Source: Trebonia sp963759545 (GTDB taxonomy: Bacteria; Actinomycetota; Actinomycetes; Streptosporangiales; Streptosporangiaceae). Taken from it: a stretch of 64,000 nt of DNA. The stretch is from positions 1-64,000 of the forward strand of contig CAVXAB010000025.1 in the NCBI GenBank assembly GCA_963759545.1, read 5' to 3'. Below the pieces are notes generated by a model, which was given only the letters and a program-made list of their open reading frames with translations, was not told the origin of the DNA and searched no databases. The position numbers and the translations under genes are program-made. Below are positions 53,504 through 63,053 of this stretch, in pieces (within the stretch, counting starts at the first letter, position 1; every line of letters begins with the position of its first letter).

Positions 53504-54912
53504 TTGTCTGACGTAGACCACGCGGCGGGTCCCGCAGCAGAAGACTCGGGCCCTAGCCAGGACGAGCGAAAAGAAATCGAACGCCTGCGCGCTGAGCTAG
53601 ACGAGCTGCGTACCAAGCAGGCGGCGTCGGCCGCCGGCGCCGCATTGGCTGGCGGGCTCCGGTGGCCGTCCTGCTCATCTTCCTTGGCTGCGTGCTCGCT
53701 CCGATCTCGGTGCTGGGGGTCTGGACCGCCAATCAGGTCTCCAATACCGATCGTTACGTGGCCAACATGGAGCCACTCGTCCACGAGCCCGCCGTTCAGA
53801 ACGCGCTGACCGACAAGATCACGGCTCAGATCACGAGCCAGCTCAACGTGACTTCGTACACCGATCAGGCCGCCGCCGCCCTGAACAGCAAGGGGCTGAC
53901 GCGCGTCGGAACGTTGCTGCAATCAGTCGCACCGCAGATCAGCGGCGCGGTGGACGGATTCATCCACGGCCAGGTACACACGATCGTGGCGAGCCCGCAG
54001 TTCGCTCAGCTGTGGGTCAAGGCCAACACCGCCATCCATCAGGCGGTGGTGAAAGCGCTATCCGGGCAGGGCAACGGGTCGATCACTACCAGCAACGGCA
54101 AGGTCGTACTCAACCTCGGGCCGTTCATCGACCTGGTCAAGCAGGACCTGGTCCAACGCGGCCTCACGATCGTTGACAAAATCCCGAGCATCAACCCGAC
54201 GTTCGCCCTGTTCTCTGATACGTACCTGGTCAAGGCGCAGACGGGTTACCGGCTGATCAACGATCTCAAGATCGTACTGCCGATCCTGGCCCTGCTGCTG
54301 CTGGCTGGGGGCGTGTACGTGGCGCGCCGCCACCGGCGCGCCCTGATCGGGGCCGGCCTCGGCCTCGCGGGATCGATGCTGGTGCTCGCCGCCGGGCTGC
54401 TGATCTTCCGCAGCCTCTACCTGAACAGTGTCCCGAGCAACGTGCTTCCCTCCGACGCGGCGGCCGCCCTGTTCGATACGCTCGTCCGGTTCATCAAGGA
54501 AGCGCTGCGCGCGATCCTGGTCGTGGGCCTGGTCGTCGCCGCCGCCGCGTTCCTGACCGGGCCCTCGGTCACCGCGGTCAAGATGCGGGGTGCTGCCGCG
54601 TCCGGTGTGACCTGGCTGCGGCGGAGGTTCGAGCATGCGGGTGTGCAAGCTGGCCCGGCCGGCACCTGGACGTACGCGCATCGCAGGGCGCTCCGCATAT
54701 CGGCCGTGGCCCTCGCCGCGCTGGTCTTCGTGTTCTGGGGACAGCCCACTGCTGTCCTTGTCATCGTGCTCGTCTTGCTGCTCCTGCTTGTCCTGGGGCT
54801 GATCGAACTGATCGCCACCCGCCCGGTCGCCCCGCAGGCTCCACCCGGGCCGCCCGCCCCGCCCGCTCCGCCCGCGCCGCCTGCTCAGCCGAGCATGGCG
54901 GGCAGCCCGTGA
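53504..54912 (+). pseudogene. Multi-pass membrane protein of unknown function, single-base frameshift
   Basis: TTG 53504 has GGAGG seven bases upstream and starts SDVDHAAGPAAEDSG, followed by a coiled-coil ERKEIERLRAELDELRTKQ. Near 53641 one base appears to be missing; the next frame continues WRAPVAVLLIFLGCVLAPIS, an extracellular domain of about 190 residues (ANQVSNTDRYVANMEPLV), and three or four further membrane helices, ending in a Pro/Ala-rich tail. The large loop and coiled coil suggest an envelope or sensory role, but I recognise no family. It is translationally coupled to the GAP-family gene (GTGA overlap). Confidence 0.7.
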
Positions 54913-55571
54913 TCCTGCAGGCGGCCGGGCTGGCGCTGCTGGCCGCGCTTTCCCCGACCACCCTGCTGGTGTCCGCCGTCTATCTCGGCTCCGCCAGGCC
55001 CCGGCTGGTCGGCGCGGCCTACCTCGCCGGCGCGATCATCATGAGCCTGGTGATGGGCCTAGCGGTAATCGCGATCCTGCGCAACACCGGCCTGCAGCAC
55101 CACGGTAACCGCACGCCTCGCTATGGCCTGCGGCTCGGCCTCGGCCTGCTGATGCTCGCGGCAGGCGCCGCCCTCGCCCGGCGGAAGCCGAAGCCGCCCG
55201 ATCCAGACAACCCCAAGCAGGGGCTCGTCTCCCGGATGATCGCCAACCCCGCCCCTGGCAGCGCGTTTGCCGTCGGGCTGCTCCTGTTCGCGCCGGGTAT
55301 CACGTTCATCGCCGCGGTCCAGGTGATCGCCACGGCCAATGCCAGCGTCGAGCTCACCACGGCGGCCATCGTCGTCGTCGTCGTGATCAACGCGATCCTC
55401 GTGTGGCTGCCCCTGCTTGTGCACATTTTCGCGCCCGGCGTGACGACGCGCTACCTGACGGCTTTCAACGGCTGGCTGCGCGCGAACGGCAACAAGATAC
55501 TCATCGCCGTTCTGCTTGCCGGCGGCCTGATCGTGGCCATCAACGGCATCGTCGGCCTCGCGAGCGGCTGA
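54909..55571 (+). CDS. GAP-family (Sap-like) membrane protein
   Basis: 220 residues with six membrane helices, beginning LQAAGLALLAALSPTTLLVSAVYLGS and containing a helix-break PAPGSAFAVGLLLFAPGITFIAAVQV. Family members in mycobacteria are required for transport of surface glycolipids (sulfolipid and glycopeptidolipid addressing proteins). GTG 54909 overlaps the previous stop. A broken relative is at 44931-45252. The cargo is unknown here. Confidence 0.8.
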   Translation: MILQAAGLALLAALSPTTLLVSAVYLGSARPRLVGAAYLAGAIIMSLVMGLAVIAILRNTGLQHHGNRTPRYGLRLGLGLLMLAAGAALARRKPKPPDPDNPKQGLVSRMIANPAPGSAFAVGLLLFAPGITFIAAVQVIATANASVELTTAAIVVVVVINAILVWLPLLVHIFAPGVTTRYLTAFNGWLRANGNKILIAVLLAGGLIVAINGIVGLASG

Positions 55572-55705
55572 CACCGCCGGCCCGGATCATCCGCTGCGGG
55601 TGACGTGCCAGGCGCGCGCCAACGCCAAGGTTGACGTTGGCGATGGCCCCAAGCTGGACCGGCTCGACGCCCTGCACCGGCAGGGCGGGTTCAGGAGGAA
55701 ACCCA

Positions 55706-57145
55706 GTGAGTATGCCGTCTGACCCGCTAGCGCTGCTGCGGTCCAGGAGCTATATCGCCTTGCTGGTCATCGCCGCGATCATCGGCGCACCCGTCTCGGC
55801 GGCCGCCTATTTCTTCCTCGCGCTGGTCAGCAAGATGCAGGGGTGGATCTTCACCGACCTGCCCAAGGGCCTGGGGTTCCACGCCGAGCCGCTGTGGTGG
55901 CCGATTCCGCCGCTGCTGCTGGCCGGTGTGCTGGTGGCGCTGACCATCAGGTACCTGCCAGGCAAGGGCGGCCATTCACCCGCCGACGGATTCAAAGCGG
56001 GCGAGGGGCCGCCCTCGCCCATCGAGCTTCCCGGCATCGTCCTGGCCGCGTTCGCGACCCTGTGCCTGGGCGTGGTGCTCGGGCCAGAGGCCCCGCTGAT
56101 CGCCCTCGGCGGCGGCCTCGGTGTCGTCGCCGTCCGGCTCGTCAAGCGGGATGCTCCGGCCAGGACTCAGACCGTCGTGGCCGCGGCGGGCAGCTTCGCC
56201 GCCATCAGCACGCTCCTCGGCTCGCCGCTGACCGGAGCGTTCCTGCTGATGGAGGCTGCTGGGCTGGGCGGGTCGATGATGGAGCTTGTCCTGGTCCCCG
56301 GCCTGCTGGCCGCGGGCGTCGGTTCGCTCATGTTCACCGGCCTTGACGCCTGGACCGGGCTCGGCACGTTCTCGCTGGCGATCCCCGGCCTGCCGCACGT
56401 CGGGGCGCCGACGTTCGGGGAGTTCGGCTGGGCCCTGGCGATTGGGGTGCTTGCCGTTCCCCTCGGGCTCGCGATCCGCTGGCTTGGCTTGTTCCTGCGG
56501 CCACATGTCGAGCGGCGGATGGTGCTGATCACCCCGCTGGTGGGCCTGGCCGTCGCGGGCTTGGCCATCGCTTTTGCCGCCGGAACAGGGAAAGGCTCCT
56601 CCGAGGTGCTGTTCTCCGGGCAGTCCGCTCTCGGCCCGTTCGTCGCGAACAGCGCGAGTTATACCGTCGGCGCGCTGGTGCTGCTGCTGGCCTGCAAGGG
56701 ACTCGCCTACGGGGTGTCGCTGAGCGGCTTCCGCGGTGGCCCGACGTTCCCGGCCTTGTTCCTCGGGGCGGCGGGTGGTGTCGCGCTGTCGCACCTGCCG
56801 GGGCTGCCGCTGGTCGACGGTATCGCCATGGGCATCGGCGCCATGTCCGTAGTGATGCTCAGACTTCCCCTGACCTCCGTCTTGCTGGCTTCCCTGCTGC
56901 TGGCCACAGACGGCCTGGCCGTCATGCCGCTAGTGATCGTGGCCGTCGTGGTCGCCTACGTCATCTCAGTCCGGTTTACTCCAAGTCCGGCCCCGCCGCG
57001 GGGCCGGCGCCCGCGGCCGGCCCGGAGGCCGTCGCGGACCCGGAGGTCCCGCCTGGTACACAGCCCGCTGCCGACCCTGCCGCGGTCCGTGCACCGGCAA
57101 CGGTCCCTCCGGCGCGGACCACCCCGCAGGGGTGATGCAGGGTAG
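55706..57145 (+). CDS. ClC-family chloride channel/transporter
   Basis: About 420 residues of ClC core with ten or more helices. The gating-glutamate motif is present as VVLGPEAPLIALGGG (GxExP class), with GSPLTGAFLLMEAAG and GFRGGPTFPALFLGAAGG for the second half and MLRLPLTSVLLASLLL near the end. ClC exchangers offset charge during amino-acid-dependent acid resistance; gadB and an antiporter nearby support that role. GGAGG precedes GTG 55706. The last 50 residues are Arg/Pro-rich in this frame; a neighbouring frame instead gives an Ala/Pro/Glu tail ending PPARTTPQG at TGA 57133, so the 3' end may be shifted near 56990. Confidence 0.87.
   Translation: MSMPSDPLALLRSRSYIALLVIAAIIGAPVSAAAYFFLALVSKMQGWIFTDLPKGLGFHAEPLWWPIPPLLLAGVLVALTIRYLPGKGGHSPADGFKAGEGPPSPIELPGIVLAAFATLCLGVVLGPEAPLIALGGGLGVVAVRLVKRDAPARTQTVVAAAGSFAAISTLLGSPLTGAFLLMEAAGLGGSMMELVLVPGLLAAGVGSLMFTGLDAWTGLGTFSLAIPGLPHVGAPTFGEFGWALAIGVLAVPLGLAIRWLGLFLRPHVERRMVLITPLVGLAVAGLAIAFAAGTGKGSSEVLFSGQSALGPFVANSASYTVGALVLLLACKGLAYGVSLSGFRGGPTFPALFLGAAGGVALSHLPGLPLVDGIAMGIGAMSVVMLRLPLTSVLLASLLLATDGLAVMPLVIVAVVVAYVISVRFTPSPAPPRGRRPRPARRPSRTRRSRLVHSPLPTLPRSVHRQRSLRRGPPRRGDAG
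57119..57135. promoter_or_regulatory. Island palindrome, site 4 (end of the ClC gene)
   Basis: CCACCC-CGCAG-GGGTGA followed by TG, one mismatch. Unlike the other sites it lies at the 3' end of ClC, between convergent genes, with no gene start close by on either strand. Confidence 0.45.
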
Positions 57146-57218
57146 ATGGCCGCGGGGACGCCGCTTGCGACTCGTCGCCACGCCCGAATGACCGGCTAGC
57201 CGCCGCCATGGCGCACAT

Positions 57219-57236
57219 GAACGGTCATGCCCGTTC
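57219..57236. terminator. Small hairpin between convergent genes
   Basis: GAACGG-tcatgc-CCGTTC forms a 6-bp stem that includes the antiporter stop codon (tca 57225-57227 read on the minus strand). It could end transcription from either side; it is weak on its own. Confidence 0.35.
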
Positions 57237-59054
57237 CGGTTCTGGCCGGTGGCCGCGCGCCTGGCCATCTGCCGCCTGGGTGACCGGCACCGCCCCCAGG
57301 GACACTACGGTGTCGCCCGCCCGCGGGACCGGAGTACCGGCCTGAGTAGCGGCCGTAAGCTGCCCGTCCGCGCCGACCAGGAACAGCACGTCGCGCCCGG
57401 TGCTCGGCTTGCCGTCAGCGACTGGCTGGCCGTCGGCGCGCTGCGCGATGATCCGCGCGCCGCCGGCATACCGGCCGCGGACCGTCGGCCTGGTCAGGGT
57501 CTCGCTGAACAGGACCTCACCGCCGGTATACGGAGCGACCACCCCGTGGCTGTGCAGTTGCGGCGCGAGACGATATACGCGCCCCTCGACGCTGCTCGCC
57601 AGCAGCACCGCGGCCAGGGCGTTGAAGTCGTCCTCATCCGTCAGCAGCAGGACCGCCGTGATCCCTTCCAGCCGCGCGCCCCGGCCGGTGGCGGCCGCGA
57701 GCAGTTCGCCTGGGGCCAATTCCAGCCCCGCGTGCCTGATCTGCTCCCGCTGCTCGTCCCGGCCCGCCCACATCAGCACCTGCAGGCCGGCGGACTGCAG
57801 GGCTAGGCCGAGGTCGATCACCCACGGGTCACCACCGACCAGGAGCGGCCGGGTGCGAGCCGGGCGGCCGACACGCAATAGCCGTGCCATGGGCGCCGCG
57901 GTTAGGCCGTACAGGGTCACCGTCGCCACGATCACGACGAAGGTGGCGGGCAGGATCTTGGACGCGCCGCCGATTCCCTTGGCGACCAGGCCCGCGGTGA
58001 ACGTCGATGCGGTGGCGGCGGCCACGATGCCGCGCGGGGCCATCCAGCCGATGAACGCGCGCTCGCCCTTGTCCAGATCCGTTCTCAGCGTGGCCGCGAA
58101 GGCCGCGACGGGCCTGGCCACGACGACCAGGGCTGCGACCAGGACGAGCGTCGGCAGGACCAGGTGCCGGAGCGACTGGGGGGTTACCGTGGCCGAAATG
58201 GAAACGAACAATACGCCGATAATGAGCTGCACGAGGGTCTCGAAGAACGGGCGGCGGGCCGGGATGTCAAATTCCCGCAGATTGGCCAGCGCGAGGCCCA
58301 TGAAGATCGCCGCGATCAGCCCGCTGTCGTCACGGAGAGCATCGCACCCGGCGGCCACCGCGACCACCGCGGCGAGTTGCGCGCTGGTCCCGAGCACCTC
58401 GCCAAGCCGGAGCTTGCGCAGCAGCAGCCAGAGCAGCGCGGTGCCGACCACGCCGCCGGCCAGCCCGACCACGACGCTCAGCAGAAACTGTGCGAGCTGG
58501 CTGGCCGGGCCTCTGCTCGCGCTCGCGGAGACGGCGTGAAACACCAGCGCGCCCAGGATGCCGCCGACCGGGTCGATCAGTGACCCTTCCCAGATCAGAA
58601 CCCGCTGCAGCCGTTCCGTCGGCCGGACGAAAGCGAGCAACGGTCCCACGACCGTCGGCCCAGAGACAACGAGGATGATCCCGAGCATCACCGCCGCGCC
58701 GCGCGACATGCCGAGCAGCGGCGCGGCCAGCGCCGCGGCAAGCACCCAGGTGATCAGCACCCCACCGGCGATCAGGCGGATCACTACCTTGCGGGTGTGA
58801 CCCTTCAGTTTGCGCAGGTCAAGGCCCAGGCCCGCGTCATAAAGGATGACCGCCACCGACAAGGACACCAGCGGCTGGAACGCCGCTCCAAGCAGGTGCT
58901 GCGGGTTGACGTCGGTCGTCAGCGCGCCCGCGACGAAGCCGGCAGGCAGCAGGAGGAGGAGCGCGGGAATGCGCAGCCGGCTGGCCAGCACCTGGGATCC
59001 GACCGCGAGAAAAACAATAAGGCCGAATCCGATCAGGATCTGCGCGGTCGTCAC
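57225..59054 (-). CDS. Cation:proton antiporter (CPA1/NhaP-like) with cytosolic regulatory domain
   Basis: 609 residues. Twelve or so helices cover about 1-400, with ILYDAGLGLDLRKLKG, SGPTVVGPLLAFVRPTERLQRVLIWEGSLIDPVG (the ion-binding ND/GD-type helix) and GWMAPRGIVAAATASTF typical of the NhaP/KefB-like branch. The C-terminal 200 residues form a Rossmann-like TrkA-N/TrkA-C region (VLMWAGRDEQREQIRHAGLEL, LLLTDEDDFNALAAVLL) that would gate the carrier by nucleotide. It exchanges Na+ or K+ for protons and so controls internal pH. The start is GTG 59054. It is convergent with ClC and downstream of gadB on the same strand. Confidence 0.88.
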   Translation of the reverse strand: MTTAQILIGFGLIVFLAVGSQVLASRLRIPALLLLLPAGFVAGALTTDVNPQHLLGAAFQPLVSLSVAVILYDAGLGLDLRKLKGHTRKVVIRLIAGGVLITWVLAAALAAPLLGMSRGAAVMLGIILVVSGPTVVGPLLAFVRPTERLQRVLIWEGSLIDPVGGILGALVFHAVSASASRGPASQLAQFLLSVVVGLAGGVVGTALLWLLLRKLRLGEVLGTSAQLAAVVAVAAGCDALRDDSGLIAAIFMGLALANLREFDIPARRPFFETLVQLIIGVLFVSISATVTPQSLRHLVLPTLVLVAALVVVARPVAAFAATLRTDLDKGERAFIGWMAPRGIVAAATASTFTAGLVAKGIGGASKILPATFVVIVATVTLYGLTAAPMARLLRVGRPARTRPLLVGGDPWVIDLGLALQSAGLQVLMWAGRDEQREQIRHAGLELAPGELLAAATGRGARLEGITAVLLLTDEDDFNALAAVLLASSVEGRVYRLAPQLHSHGVVAPYTGGEVLFSETLTRPTVRGRYAGGARIIAQRADGQPVADGKPSTGRDVLFLVGADGQLTAATQAGTPVPRAGDTVVSLGAVPVTQAADGQARGHRPEPERA

Positions 59055-59102
59055 GCCAGCCTCCGGTGTGCGGCAGGGACACAGCTAGCGGCAGGGGCAC
59101 AG

Positions 59103-60504
59103 CTACAGGTGGCTGAACCCGCCTGATTCCTCTTTGGTCATGGGCACGGTGACCGGGTGCCTGGAGAAGTGGGCTATGGCGTCGCGGAAGTCGTCCAAGC
59201 AGCAGCGAGGCCATGTCCCGGCTCACGCCCAGGCGGACCAGGATGCGCTGCACGGCAATGTCGGACGCCGTTCCTGTCAGGGTGTAGGCCGGCACCTGCC
59301 AGCCGCGGGCGCGGAGTCGGTCAGCCAGGTCGAACAGCGTGTAACCGGGGTCTTCGCCCTCCCGGATCCGCCAGGTGACGGACGGGATCCCGGTGGCCGG
59401 GTCGCTGTCGCACAGCAGCTCGAACGGGCCCAGTTTGGCGATCTCGGCCGCCAGGTACTGGCCGGTGTCGTAGGACGCCTGATGGATGCTGCGGTAGCCC
59501 TCATGGCCGAGGCGCAGGAAGTTGTAGTACTGGGCGATGATCTGCCCGGCCGGGCGGGAGAAGTTGATCTGGAAGACCGGCATGTCGCCGCCCAGGTAGT
59601 TGACGTGGAAAATCAGCTCCTCGGGGAGCTCCGCGCGGTCCCGCCACAGGATCCATCCGACGCCAAGCGGAGCCAGCCCGAACTTGTGCCCGGAGGCGCT
59701 GATCGACTTGACCCGGGGTAGCCGGAAGTCGAAGGCGACCTCCGGCGCGCAGAACGGTGCGAGGAACGCGCCGCTGGCCCCGTCCACGTGGATGCCGACG
59801 TCCAGGCCGGTATCGGCCTCCAGCTGGTCCAAGGCGGCGGCCATGGCCTCCACGTGCTCATAAGCGCCGGTGTAGGTGACCCCGAGCGTGGGGACCACCA
59901 TGATCGTGTTCTCATCCACCCGCTCAAGCATCGAGGCGGGGTCCATCATGTAGTGGCCATGCGACATCGGGACCTCTCGCATCTCGATGTCCCAGTACCT
60001 GGCGAACTTGTGCCACACCACCTGGACCGGGCCGCACACCATGTTCGGCCGGTCCGTGGGCTTGCCCTCGGCCTGCCGTTTGGCCCGCCACCGCCACTTG
60101 GCGGCCATGCCGGCCAGCATGCAGGCCTCCGAGGACCCGATGGCCGAGGCGCCCACCGCGTTGCCCGCGTCAGGCGCGTTCCACAGGTCGGCCAGCATGT
60201 GCACGCAGCGCGCCTCAATCTCGGCGGATTGCGGGTACTCGTCCTTGTCGATCAAGTTCTTGTGGACCGACAGCGCCATCAGCGCCAGCAGCTCAGGCTC
60301 CGCCCACGTCTGGCAGAACGTGGCCAGGTTCTGCCGCGCATTGCCGTCGAGCATCAGCTCGTCCGCGACCACCTGGTATGCCTCGCGCGCCGGCGACTCC
60401 TGGGCAGGGAACCGGTACTTGGGCACCTCCCTGGTCATGTCGTGCCCGACGAACACGCACTCGTCTAGCTGCTCCCGCACAGTGTCACGCTCGTGCAACG
60501 GCAT
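59103..60504 (-). pseudogene. gadB: Glutamate decarboxylase, single-base frameshift near the C-terminus
   Basis: It converts glutamate to GABA and CO2, consuming a proton. The PLP lysine is in SISASGHKFGLAPLGVGW; FQINFSRPAGQIIAQYYNFLRLG and the N-terminal EVPKYRFP are GadB hallmarks. After SRDMASLLL the frame is lost; one extra base at 59195-59196 (minus strand TTGGAC for TTGAC) hides the normal end DDFRDAIAHFSRHPVTVPMT with FSHL and TAG at 59103. Repaired length is 466 residues, the family norm. GGAGGAGG precedes ATG 60504. No glutamate/GABA antiporter gene is seen in the window. Confidence 0.85.
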
Positions 60505-60531
60505 AATCGGCACCTCCTCCGATCTCGACCC

Positions 60532-62466
60532 TTATATGGCGGGGGGCGGATTGTAGGAAGGGCCGACGTTGCCCGCGGGATCGGTCTCGATGAGCAGGGA
60601 TACGGCCTCGATCAGCGCCAGGTGCGTGAACGCTTGCGGGAAATTGCCGAGGTGCTGGCCGGTCGTGGCGTCGATCTCCTCCGCGTAAAGCATCAGCGGT
60701 CCGGCGAACGACAGCAGCTTCTGGCACAGGGCGCGCGCGCGCTCGGTCTCGCCGATCATGGCCAGCGCGGTCACCAGCCAGAAGGAGCAGATGGTGAAGG
60801 TGCCTTCCTTGCCTTCGAACCCGGTGTCGGTTCCCTCGACCTTGTAGCGCAAGACCAGGCCGTCCTGCGTCAGCTCGTCGGCGATGGCCAGCACGGTCGA
60901 GATGATGCGCTTGTCGTCGGGGGGCAGGAATCCCATGATCGGGAGCAGCAGCAGCGAGGCGTCGAGATCATCGGTCTCGTAGTGCTGACGGAACACTCCC
61001 CGGTCGGACAAGCCCTTGTCCAGCACCTCGGCCTTCATCTCATCGGCCGCGGCCCGCCAGCGGCTGGCGCGGTCGGCCTCGCCCCGCGCCTCGGCGAGAT
61101 CGGCGCCCCGCGCGGCCGCCACCCAGCACATCACCTTCGACGCCACGAAGTCCTTGGGGTCACCGCGGACTTCCCAGATGCCCTGGTCGGGCTCACGCCA
61201 GTGCTGCAGGGCGGCGTCCACGAAGGTCGAGATTCCTTTCCACACTGGCGCCACGATCTCGGAGGCCGCCTGGTGGAACTGGACGTCGAGGGCGTCGACA
61301 ATCATTCCCCAGACGTCGTGCTGCTGCTGATTCCAGGCTCCGTTGCCGACCCGGACCGGGCGCGCCCCGCGCCAACCGGACAGGTGGTCAAGCGTGTGCT
61401 CGGTCAAGTCGCGTTCCCCGCCGATGCCGTACATGATCTGCAGCTCGGGTATGCGGTTGAGATCTCCCCCGGTGACCGCTTCCAGGACGAAGCCCCAGTA
61501 CTCGATCGCCTCCCAGTCGAAGCCGAGGCGATACAGCGACCGGAGCATGAACGCCGAGTCCCTGATCCAGGTGAACCGGTAGTCCCAGTTGCGCGCCCCG
61601 CCTGGCGTTTCCGGCAGCGAGGTCGTGGACGCGGCCATGATGGCACCGGTGGGGGCGTAGCTGAGCCCCTTCAGGGTCAGGGCGCTGCGGTCGAGGTAGG
61701 GCTTCCACGGATGGTCGGGAACCTTGGCCGAGCTCAGCCAGTCGCGCCAGTAATCGATCGTCGTGTTCAGCGCGCTGAATGCCTCATCCTGGTTGGCCGG
61801 CGCCCGGGAATCCCCCCACGACAGGGCGACGAACGCCGACTGCCCCTGGGTGAGCGTCGTACGGCCGTAGCAGCGGGCGCCGAGCAGGCCGAGCGGGATG
61901 GTGCCCGCCAGGTGGAGCCGCGTGTCCCCTTCCGTGGCGACGACGGTCATCTCGTCGTAGCCCTCACCCGAATAGCTCCATGCGCCGGTGACTTTCCCGT
62001 AGTCGAAGAGCGGCGCGCAGTTCACGACGGCCTCGACCCGGCCGCTGATGCACGTCGCGATCCTGACGAGCGCGCCGACGCCGCCGAAATCAGCCGGAGC
62101 GCGACGGTAGTCGGGTCGGCGTCCCTCGTGCGCGACCCGGCCGACGGCCAGGAAGTCCTGGACGATCATCCACCCCGTCGGGGTCTGCCAGGTTGTTTCA
62201 AGCACCATCGTCCCCGGCAGGTACCGGCGATGCTGAGGGACGTGCGTGTTGCCTGGACTGAACCGGAACATGCCCGCGGTCCGGTCAAGCAGCGCACCGA
62301 AGACGCTCGGGGCATCGGGGCGCGGCAGGCACAGCCATTCGACCGCGCCATCCGGCGCGACCAGGCAGCTCTGCTCGCAGTTCGACAGGAATGCGTAGTC
62401 GGCGATCGGCGGGAACGTGCTCGTCGCGCCCAGCCCCGATGCGCTCTGGATAGGTACGTCGGGCAT
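60532..62466 (-). CDS. GH15 family glucosidase (glucoamylase/trehalase-like)
   Basis: 644 residues. A beta-sandwich N-terminal domain (PIADYAFLSNCEQSCLVAPDGAVEWLCLPRPDAPSVFGALLD) leads into the (alpha/alpha)6 barrel with ETPGGARNWDYRFTWIRDSAFMLRSLYRLG, GNGAWNQQQHDVWG and GTFTICSFWLVTALA. Actinobacterial GH15 proteins of this type include trehalases and are usually cytosolic; no signal peptide is present. It probably releases glucose from trehalose or maltodextrin reserves, feeding Zwf. ATG 62466 has AGAGGG upstream; ATG 62481 would add five residues. It lies 27 bases behind the start of gadB on the same strand. Confidence 0.88.
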   Translation of the reverse strand: MPDVPIQSASGLGATSTFPPIADYAFLSNCEQSCLVAPDGAVEWLCLPRPDAPSVFGALLDRTAGMFRFSPGNTHVPQHRRYLPGTMVLETTWQTPTGWMIVQDFLAVGRVAHEGRRPDYRRAPADFGGVGALVRIATCISGRVEAVVNCAPLFDYGKVTGAWSYSGEGYDEMTVVATEGDTRLHLAGTIPLGLLGARCYGRTTLTQGQSAFVALSWGDSRAPANQDEAFSALNTTIDYWRDWLSSAKVPDHPWKPYLDRSALTLKGLSYAPTGAIMAASTTSLPETPGGARNWDYRFTWIRDSAFMLRSLYRLGFDWEAIEYWGFVLEAVTGGDLNRIPELQIMYGIGGERDLTEHTLDHLSGWRGARPVRVGNGAWNQQQHDVWGMIVDALDVQFHQAASEIVAPVWKGISTFVDAALQHWREPDQGIWEVRGDPKDFVASKVMCWVAAARGADLAEARGEADRASRWRAAADEMKAEVLDKGLSDRGVFRQHYETDDLDASLLLLPIMGFLPPDDKRIISTVLAIADELTQDGLVLRYKVEGTDTGFEGKEGTFTICSFWLVTALAMIGETERARALCQKLLSFAGPLMLYAEEIDATTGQHLGNFPQAFTHLALIEAVSLLIETDPAGNVGPSYNPPPAI

Positions 62467-62667
62467 TGGCCCTCTTTTCATAGTCGTGACGGCGGCGCTC
62501 AGGCCACACGGTTCGGCAGGTGGTTGCCGACGAAGATCGCGTCATTGCGGTCGCTCACAAGCCCACGCTTTCAGGAACGGCTCGCGGTCGCTCCACCCCG
62601 TCCGGGTGATCTGCGTACGGTCACGGGCCGGGTGGACCGCTAGTGCCGGCCGGACCGCGGCGGCCAA

Positions 62668-62684
62668 CCACCCCCGCGGGGTGA
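62668..62684. promoter_or_regulatory. Island palindrome, site 5
   Basis: CCACCC-CCGCG-GGGTGA followed by TG, one mismatch, 62 bases upstream of the small membrane protein at 62746. Confidence 0.6.
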
Positions 62685-62745
62685 TGCCCGACCCGCGCCG
62701 CTAAAGCCAAAGTGATGGGCACTGTCCAACGAACAGGAAGGTGCC

Positions 62746-63021
62746 ATGTCTCCTAATTCGCAAGGAAGCGGGAATTTGCCGGAATTCAGGACCGGCACTC
62801 TCATTACGGGCGCCGCGCTGGTCGGAGCCGGCACCATGGTCGCCCTAGTGGGCCTGGCCGTTGGCGGCTCGCATCTGTTCGCGGCTACCCGCCGGTGGAT
62901 TCAGGCGATGGAGGTGCCGCCAAGCGAGGTGGCGAGGCTTAAGTGGACGCAGGCCAGGACGGCCGCCGTGGCCGGCACGGCCGCCTGGCGGAACGGCGCG
63001 CCGGCTGACGTTAACGCCTAA
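62746..63021 (+). CDS. Small membrane protein of unknown function
   Basis: 91 residues. One clear membrane helix (LITGAALVGAGTMVALVGLAVGG) is followed by a basic amphipathic segment, EVARLKWTQARTAAVAGTAAWRNG. Similar short proteins occur beside universal-stress and dormancy genes in actinobacteria, but no function is known to me. GGAAGG precedes the ATG. An island palindrome lies upstream and an Rv1733c-family gene 32 bases downstream, probably in one operon. Confidence 0.75.
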   Translation: MSPNSQGSGNLPEFRTGTLITGAALVGAGTMVALVGLAVGGSHLFAATRRWIQAMEVPPSEVARLKWTQARTAAVAGTAAWRNGAPADVNA

Positions 63022-63053
63022 CCGTCGGCTGCCGTTTCACTCGCGGGTGCCGG

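Noticed and set aside
60493..62643. 716-codon open frame on the plus strand
   Set aside because: It is the antisense shadow of the GH15 gene, whose own sequence shows clear family motifs; long antisense frames are common at this GC content.
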